A stretch of DNA of 64,000 nucleotides from positions 186,001 to 250,000 of the forward strand of contig WPDH01000004.1 of the NCBI GenBank assembly GCA_019137255.1, read 5' to 3'. Under the pieces are notes generated by a model. It worked only from the letters and a program-made list of their open reading frames with translations. It ran no database searches and was not told the DNA's origin. Shown in pieces: positions 57,641 to 64,000 of the stretch. Both the position numbers and the translations under genes were made by a program. How positions within the stretch are numbered: the stretch's first letter is position 1; each line of letters begins with the position of its first letter. Source of the DNA: Corinectria fuckeliana (lineage: Eukaryota > Ascomycota > Sordariomycetes > Hypocreales > Nectriaceae).

Positions 57641-58253
57641 TCACAGCTCGTCTGGAACGGCACTGTTCTTTTGCTCTTGCAGATATGTATACACTAGCGC
57701 GGCGACTACACCACTGACAACAACCAAAGCGTAGAGTGCGGTATTCGACCCGCTAGACGGTGCGACGGCAGATGCAGGGGGTTTGTCTTCCTTCTTTGGG
57801 TCTCTGTCGCCGGGCTACAAGAAGATTTGTCAGTATGCCACTGTTATTACCTGGCAGGGACCATCAGCAGAGTCGAGAGACTCACCACTCGTTTTAACTT
57901 GGCAGTAAACAAGGTGTCGAGTATTTCTCGAGCTTCGTCGCTGTGTCCGACGTCCTCGAAAGCCTCGGTGGCGTCTGTACCAGCTAGATCAAGCAGAACT
58001 TCCTCACCGCCGCTGCATTTCCACAAAGTCAGCCCATATACCACCCGGTTTTCATAGCACTACGTGTAGCAGTGCGCACGGCCAATCCCGAAGCAAATGT
58101 CGCCAAGGCATTGGATGAGCTCGGACGGACGTACGGGTGCTCGTCGATGAAATTCGTGGCGTTGTAGACCTTATCGTGGATCACCACGTAGAGGTCGTCC
58201 TTGGCGGAGTGCCCGGAGACATCTCGGTAGGTAAGCTCGGTCGCAGAAGCCAT
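57641..58253 (-). CDS. Cytochrome b5, tail-anchored
   Basis: Three exons (58253-58135, 58012-57886, 57814-57641) give 139 residues. The first intron (123 bp) splits the haem motif HPGG (His 39), and the second haem ligand is His 63 (VGHS), 24 residues later as usual. A proline-rich linker and a C-terminal hydrophobic anchor ([18 protein letters not shown]) follow, so the protein should sit in the ER membrane facing the cytosol. It would pass electrons to P450s, desaturases or other ER enzymes. It is divergent from the second CYP53-like gene over 1.4 kb, so co-expression is plausible. Confidence 0.92.
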
Positions 58254-59683
58254 CTTTCTGTTGTTGCGTCCCGTTCGAGCAGAGTCCCGCGCGCGTTGTC
58301 GAGGATGCTGTGGGCTTTGTACGTGCGTGCTGGCGTCTCGACAGTCCAGTTCAGGTGGTCCAAGAATGGCGGAGCAATTGTTTCTTGCAAGATGGAGAAG
58401 TAGCTGGAAGGAATGGAATGGAGAGCTCCGACAGCAAAGACGTGATCAGGTCATACTCACGGAGGTACAGGGTCCCACGGGGCATTTGGCACTGGACTCG
58501 AGTACTCTGAATCCGACCGTCTACGGCTCCGGCCAATCGGCGTATCTCTAATGACCTTACATCATGCTTCCGGGAGAGCACGGGAGCGGGGTTAAATATC
58601 CCGACCCCTGAAGCCGAGGTGGGTTCTGGCCAGACTATGGAGAGAGAAGAGCAGAGAGATGCTCAAGTTTTCGTTGGGAGGATACTAGCTGCGGATTAAC
58701 TATTGAGCGCGACAGTTGAACAAACAACAATCAGGTGGTTTTGCAGTCCCATTCAGAGTGTAGGATTCTGCGCAGAATTGACCCCAGTGAGAACGTACGG
58801 TGTGATCCACGGGAACCGCACACCGGACTGTTTGGGGGCAGGCTATATCACTGAGCAATCCCATCTTCGCCGCCCTTTCTTTGTTGCAATTACACGTTCG
58901 GCCTGAATATGACAAGACTTTGCAAGACTGCAGCTTCCTTCAAATGAGCAGGCGACCGAGGACGACCTGGTTTGTTGGTTCACGAGTCCAGAGTAGCCTG
59001 GTGCCTGGGTGCTCCGCGGCGCATTCAACAAGAGTGGGTCGGGATGGATGGGATGAACTCCAAGACGGACGAGTCGGAAACGTCTGTGACTTGTAGTCTA
59101 ACTAATCCTCCTAAACCCGGTCAAACGGAGTAGGCAGTGGAGAGCAGAGTTGGAGCATGCACAAAAAAAAATGCAGATTGCACAACACACTCCTCGGTCA
59201 GTCCTATATCCCAGAGCCCAGCCATCTCGAGGGAGTATAGATCTTCCACAGACATACGCCTTCAAATGCCGGCCGTCGGAAGCAAAACCCGTTCATCGCG
59301 CCCACGGAGAAAAGTCGCCATTTCTTCCCTCCTCGGGGATCTGCCGCTGCGCTTCCCGGCCGAGGAGCCGCTGCCGAAGGTCGCATCCGCACCAGCAAAG
59401 ACTGCGGGGCTCCCCAGCTAAATCTGTTCGGAGACTGTGGGGGGCTTTTCTAGTCCGGCAGTTGTAGCAATTGCGTGCGTCTCATTGGCTTCGGTGTGAG
59501 CGAGCGTCTGTCTGTGCAGCCGTTCTCGGCTTCGGGGGCGCCCTCGACGTCATCTCGGACAGGGAGATACAAATAGCAAACTTGTCCCGCTAGGAAACCT
59601 GGGGTTGAAATCTGGAGTTGACTTTGTCTTATCGCTTGTCCTCGAGCATAAGCATAAGCAGAAGCTACGACTCGTAAAACGCA
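58254..59683. other. Divergent promoter region, cytochrome b5 / CYP53-like P450
   Basis: 1.43 kb between two start codons on opposite strands, with only short, unconvincing frames. It should contain the control sites for both genes. Confidence 0.5.
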
Positions 59684-61373
59684 ATGGCTGTTCTGAGCGT
59701 GCTGATCACCCCGTGGGCACCCGTGGTGGCCCTCGTGGGCATCGTGAGCCTCTATTTGTTTTCTTACCTGGTCACGCTTGGATCTCTCCGAGGCATTCCC
59801 GCTCCCTTTGGAGCCCAGTTCAGCAACCTCTGGCTGTTTGCCGCCTGCAGAAAAGGGAAGCGGTATGAATTGGTCGACAAGGTCCACAAGAAGCTGGGCC
59901 CTGTTGTGCGCATCGCCCCGAACCACATCAGCATCGCCGATGCCGACGCCATCAACGCCATCTACGGCCACGGCAACGGCTTCCTCAAATCGTAGGTTCC
60001 CACTCCGACTATCTCCAACGCCTCTACATTCCTTTGCTAATATGACATATAGCGACTACTACGACCCCTTCGTCTCCATCCATCGCGGTCTGTTCAACAC
60101 CAGAAACAGAGCCGAGCACTCTCGCAAGCGAAAGATTGTTTCCCACACGTTTGCCCCCAAGTCCATCATCGAGTTCGAGCCTTATATCCGCCAAAACCTC
60201 GAGCTATGGGTTAAGCAGTGGGACTCCATCGTGCAGCGATCTCCCAAGCCCGACGGCACTGCTGATATAGAATGTCTCTCGTGGTGTATGTAACCGAGGT
60301 CCATGTATCCGCATGTCACTGACGTTGACCTAGTCAATTATCTGGCCTTTGACACCATCTCCGATCTGGCCTTTGGAAAACCCTTTGGTAAGTGGTCCAG
60401 TGATGAGTAACTACTATCCGTGCTGACAACGAGGCTAGGGATGATTACCGCCGGAGCAGACATCGCCGAGGTCAAGGCCAGCCCAACGAGCCCTGCCATC
60501 TACGCGCCAGCCTGTGAGATCATGAACCGCCGCGGCGAGGTATCGGCCACGCTCGGATGCATCCCCTGGCTGAAGCCATACGCGAAGTGGCTGCCGGATC
60601 CCTTCTTCAGCCAGGGCCTGCAAGCCGTCGAGAACCTGGCCGGCATTGCCATCGCCTGCGTCAGCGAGCGACTGGAGCGGCCCCCGGATATCAACCGGAA
60701 AGACTTGTTGTCCCGTCTGATGGACGGACGAGACGAAAAGGGAGAGCCTCTCGGTCGAGCCGAGCTAACTGCCGAGGCCTTGACGCAACTGATTGCAGGC
60801 AGCGACACCACGTCCAACTCCTCATGCGCCCTTCTTTACAACGTCGTCAGGACACCGGGAGTTCTCAAGAAGCTACAGGAAGAGATCGACGAGGCCGTCC
60901 CCGGAGACGAGACAGTCCCAACGTACGAGCAAGTCAAGCACCTCCCGTATCTCGGAAACGCCATCAACGAGACCCTGCGGTACCACTCCCCTTCAGGCAT
61001 CGGGTTGCCGCGCGAGATCCCCCCCAACTCCCGCGGCGTCACGCTCCAAGGACGATACTTCGGCCCCGGAACTGTCCTCAGCGTCCCCACTTACACCATC
61101 CACCACTCGACGAAGATCTGGGGCCCCGACGCCGACGAGTTCAAGCCTGAGCGGTGGGACAACATTACTAACGAGCAGAAGAACGCCTTTATCCCCTTCA
61201 GCCACGGCCCGCGGTCCTGCGTGGGGAGGAACGTTGCGGAGATGCAGATGCGGTTGATCGCTGGAACGTGGATCAAGCGGTACGGCGTGGTTCTGCGACA
61301 GGAGGTCATGGATACTCGTGAAGGGTTTCTACGAAAGCCGATGGGGCTTAATGTTACCATTTCACGACGCTGA
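59684..61373 (+). CDS. Cytochrome P450, CYP53 type (benzoate 4-monooxygenase-like), copy 2
   Basis: Four exons (59684-59991, 60053-60285, 60334-60387, 60439-61373) give 509 residues. The N-terminal anchor is followed by IPAPFGAQFSNLW. Further landmarks are GHGNGFLKS-DYYDPFVSIH, EHSRKRKI, NRRGEVSATLG, LIAGSDTTSNSS, the ExxR motif in NETLRYHS and the haem motif FSHGPRSCVG (Cys 459). Residue patterns follow CYP53 benzoate para-hydroxylases more closely than copy 1 does. All intron phases agree. It likely hydroxylates benzoate or a related aromatic acid, with cytochrome b5 from the adjacent gene as a possible partner. Confidence 0.93.
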
Positions 61374-61625
61374 ATAGACCACGGTCTGTAGCATGTATAA
61401 AACGGCGGGTGAACAGCTTAGTCGTATCATCTAAATTACTTAAATAGAGGCGGCTACGCAACGGATCGAGGATCCTCATACTAGTACATCGAGGCATTTT
61501 TCCTCATGCCCACGACCCGTTGTTTCTCAAGTCTGTGTCCGCCAAAGAATCTTTAAATCGCCTTGTTCGTCTATCTTGGTTATCCTCTATGGCTACTCCT
61601 GTAGCCAACACATCCCCTATCGCCT

Positions 61626-63050
61626 TCACTGGCGCAAGGTCTCGTTCCACGGGCGCCAGAACTGATTATCCCACGTCGGCATACACTTGACCTTTTCCGG
61701 CGGTTCAATGACCCAATCGATCCGCGCCTCATCCTCCCCTTGATTCCTGGTTAAGTCTGACGCGTATCCCTTGAGACGCTTGATTTGTTCTCCCTTTTCG
61801 TCCGAGTACTCCAGATGCACGGTTGGAACCACAGCAATCTTCCGGTAGCCTCTGAACCACATTTCCCTGCAAAATATCTGCGGCTCGCCCTGCGCGCACT
61901 CGCCGTTCTTCCCGCCGTGGGGCCCACGGAAGCGCAGGCCTTCCAGCAAGGGCGCTGCGCCTATTGCCGTGGCGCCGTTCCAGCAGGAGAAGACCTGGAA
62001 AGGGAGGTTGTCGTAGTAGCGTGATCTGGTGTCGGGAGCGTTCCAGAACAGGTTCCACGCCGAGTTCCAGTTGCCGTCGGGCGGGATCTCGAAGAACGAG
62101 TCGCCGGCGAGAGTCCGGGCCACCCACACATCGTAGAAGGTCGGATCCGGCCCGACGTATATCCAATCCATGGCGCAGGTCATGTCGGCGCCGAGCGTGC
62201 GACGCTGCAGTGCTAGTTCGAGGAGGTCCTCGGGGCACGCGGCAACGTCGTTTAGGAAGAGAACGGTAGTGTTTTCTGATACTCGGTCTAAGTTGTCGAA
62301 CATGGGCTGCAGAGCAAGATTGCGCAGCTCAGCTAGCTTATGGATGCGATTTCCTTTGGCTGGGTTGATGTCTGAGGAGTTGTAGAAGTAGGTAAGGTTG
62401 AGACGTTCCAGGTAAGGACCCAGGGCGTCAAGCACATCGCCAGTCCCATCTGGCGAGTTGCCCTCGACGATTGAAAGCGCACAGCGTTCGGGCCCTAGGA
62501 AGCGAACAACTTCGACAATGCTGCCTAGAAGGCGCGGGAGAAGTACCAAGCAATCGCGCAGGTCGATGGCGAAGAAGTAATCGACATGCTGTGGCTCTTC
62601 TGTCCTTCCTCGAGAGTCTTGGTCTTGTAGGAGGACATCATAACGGCTGGTGTTCAAGGCGGGACACTCGAGGCGTGGAGGATATGCTACGGCGGGATCG
62701 AGAATTGCTGTGATGTAGGGAGAAATGCGCGAGGCTGGGAGGGCGGTCCCTAAGTACTTGTTAGTAAGAGGTGCCTCCGCTACGCGCTCACGGGGAACGA
62801 GCAGGCACTAACCATCTGAGATCGTGGTAGCATGTGGAGATGCAGTCGCGGCTGAAACAAGCGAGCTTGTCGGTGTTGGCACGACCTGTTCAACATCGGA
62901 ATCGATCCACGGTGACGGCGTCGCCTTGTGCGGGAAGGGAAGACGCAGGGCGGGGAGTCGAGTGAGGCGATCGCGACCGAGATACAGAGTCGTGACGACG
63001 AGCAACAAGCAGACAGCCGGCACGAGCAAGAACAGAAGCCTGCGATGCAT
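61626..63050 (-). CDS. Glycosyltransferase, CAP59/CMT1-like (GT69)
   Basis: Two exons (63050-62813, 62749-61626) give 453 residues. The N-terminus is a type II anchor (LLFLLVPAVCLLLVVTTLYL), as for Golgi enzymes. The body has the family pattern SIVEGNSPDGT, FLNDVAACPEDLLEL, CAMDWIYVGPDPTFYDVWVA and HGGKNGECAQGEPQIFCREMW. It would transfer a sugar (mannose in known relatives) to a glycan of the cell surface; the donor and acceptor here are unknown. The intron (GTTAGT..TACTTAG, branch TTACTAACAAG) is well supported. It converges on the P450 gene, with about 250 bp between stops. Confidence 0.88.
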
Positions 63051-63732
63051 GGCTAGCTCACTGAACCAAGCACATCACCAAACCCTCGGCCCTATTGACT
63101 GCAGAATTGGAAGAGTTCGGGCAGCGAGGAGACGACATGTACGACGTAATTGGAGAGAGAAAACACAAATGGCCAGGGAAGTAGGCGGAGGATATCACAC
63201 TGGACAATACCTATTCTCTTAGCACACAACAAGCGGGCCGAGAAACCCCCTGCATGCCTCGGATACGGGCGTACTCTTGTACCTACTCAAGTCCTCCTAG
63301 GGTTCATTGAGTGAGATGCTTTATATAGGATTGTGTTGGCTGCAAGTTGCCGGTCACAGCGATAGGCCCCACACCCCGTCTCCAATAGCAGTCGATCGTT
63401 GGCGCCCAGCTGACGGGAGCTGTTGGTCGATCCCTGGCAACTCATCTATTGTGACAAGGATTAGGTGCCAGAGTCCAATAGCATCCGATGAAACTACTCA
63501 GTGGCTGTAGCGAGCATATGTGAAAACCCGCTGTGGTAACACTTGCGAGGCAAAGCAAAAAGCAACTAAGCAGGCAAGTAATTTCCCTAGAGGCTAGAGA
63601 GATAAACACTGGGAGTGTTTCCTTCTTGCCGGACTCGCCTTATTCCCTCACTTCCTGAGGGCTCCCTAAACGCTCGCCTTTGCAGTATTGGAGAAACCGC
63701 ACTGTTCTCAATCACTTTCTCTGAAGCTCGCC
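63051..63732. other. Intergenic region, glycosyltransferase / secreted protein
   Basis: 680 bp between divergent starts. A TATATAA-like word at 63319-63329 on the minus strand may serve the glycosyltransferase gene. Confidence 0.45.
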
Positions 63733-64000
63733 ATGCAGAATCTGACCCATATACTCTTATCCATCTTCCTGTGTCATCTCGGTGCATCTTGCAGCCATGT
63801 TCTTCTCACAGCCCAACCGACCGTAACCCCCACACCCCGGCTTCTGACTCTCGCTCGCCGTAACGATACCGAACTTCGAAGACGAGCCATAACCACCGAG
63901 CTTTCAACCTGCGGCTACTTGAACGGCGATTCAAAGCTTGTCAGGACGGCCAACTCGGGCTATGTCTGCCGCGTTGACACCAAGAATGGTCTCTGGGGGT
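63733..64000 (+). CDS. Secreted protein, N-terminal part (right-edge partial)
   Basis: An open frame runs from the ATG at 63733 to the window edge (89 codons). It starts with a signal peptide (HILLSIFLCHLGASC). A Thr/Arg-rich stretch follows, then a Cys-bearing segment reading STCGYLNGDSK and SGYVCRVDTKNGLWG, which recalls fungal secreted or wall proteins with a CGYxNG-type start. The rest is outside the window. Confidence 0.6.
   Translation, partial: MQNLTHILLSIFLCHLGASCSHVLLTAQPTVTPTPRLLTLARRNDTELRRRAITTELSTCGYLNGDSKLVRTANSGYVCRVDTKNGLWG

Noticed and set aside
1..64000. CRISPR arrays, operons, viral or transposase genes
   Set aside because: None seen; gene structure is typical of an ascomycete nucleus, and no complete transposon coding sequence was recognised.

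Overview
The window is nuclear DNA of a filamentous ascomycete (Pezizomycotina; the gene content would fit a plant-associated Sordariomycete). Genes carry many short introns (42-123 bp, mostly GT..AG with CTAAC or CTAAT-type branch sites). Four Zn2Cys6 regulators, two CYP53-type P450s and pectin-degrading enzymes are present. There are no operons and no bacterial features. Exon junctions given here were worked out by hand from splice signals, reading phase and family similarity; total exon lengths are divisible by three in every multi-exon CDS model.

Layout. 1-12 kb: a Zn2Cys6 regulator cut by the left edge, an arrestin-like adaptor, an AlaX-type alanyl-tRNA editing enzyme, an amino-acid/choline-type permease and, divergent from it, a Zn2Cys6 regulator with an in-frame TAA just after its zinc cluster. 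12.5-30 kb: accessory, partly decayed DNA holding ankyrin remnants, a kinase-like gene with a premature TGA, an intact kinase-vWA fusion gene, a small three-exon gene, an intact CorA-like gene, an aminoglycoside-phosphotransferase-like pseudogene and a pseudogene of a large unrecognised protein. AT-rich stretches lie between them. 30-43 kb: a pectin patch (PL4 rhamnogalacturonan lyase, CE8 pectin methylesterase, a divergent Zn2Cys6 regulator), a first CYP53-type P450, a short-chain dehydrogenase and a class I FBPase/SBPase-like phosphatase. 43-46 kb: AT-rich DNA with two tiny related Cys-rich reading frames. 46-64 kb: a CTF1-like regulator, a vanillin/salicylaldehyde-type aldehyde dehydrogenase, a transition-mutated direct repeat, an aryl-alcohol-type Zn-alcohol dehydrogenase, three adjacent pseudogenes (enolase superfamily, transcription factor, MFS transporter), a cytochrome b5 divergent from a second CYP53-type P450, a GT69-type glycosyltransferase and the start of a secreted protein gene at the right edge.

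How it may work together: the alcohol dehydrogenase, aldehyde dehydrogenase, two CYP53-like hydroxylases and cytochrome b5 match the steps aryl alcohol to aldehyde to acid to para-hydroxy acid. They sit beside enzymes that open pectin, which suggests a loose plant-cell-wall and aromatic catabolism neighbourhood. That is an inference from families and positions. Several stop codons in the decayed genes can be explained by C-to-T (or G-to-A) changes, and the 52.5-53 kb repeat copies differ almost only by transitions, which fits repeat-induced point mutation (RIP).
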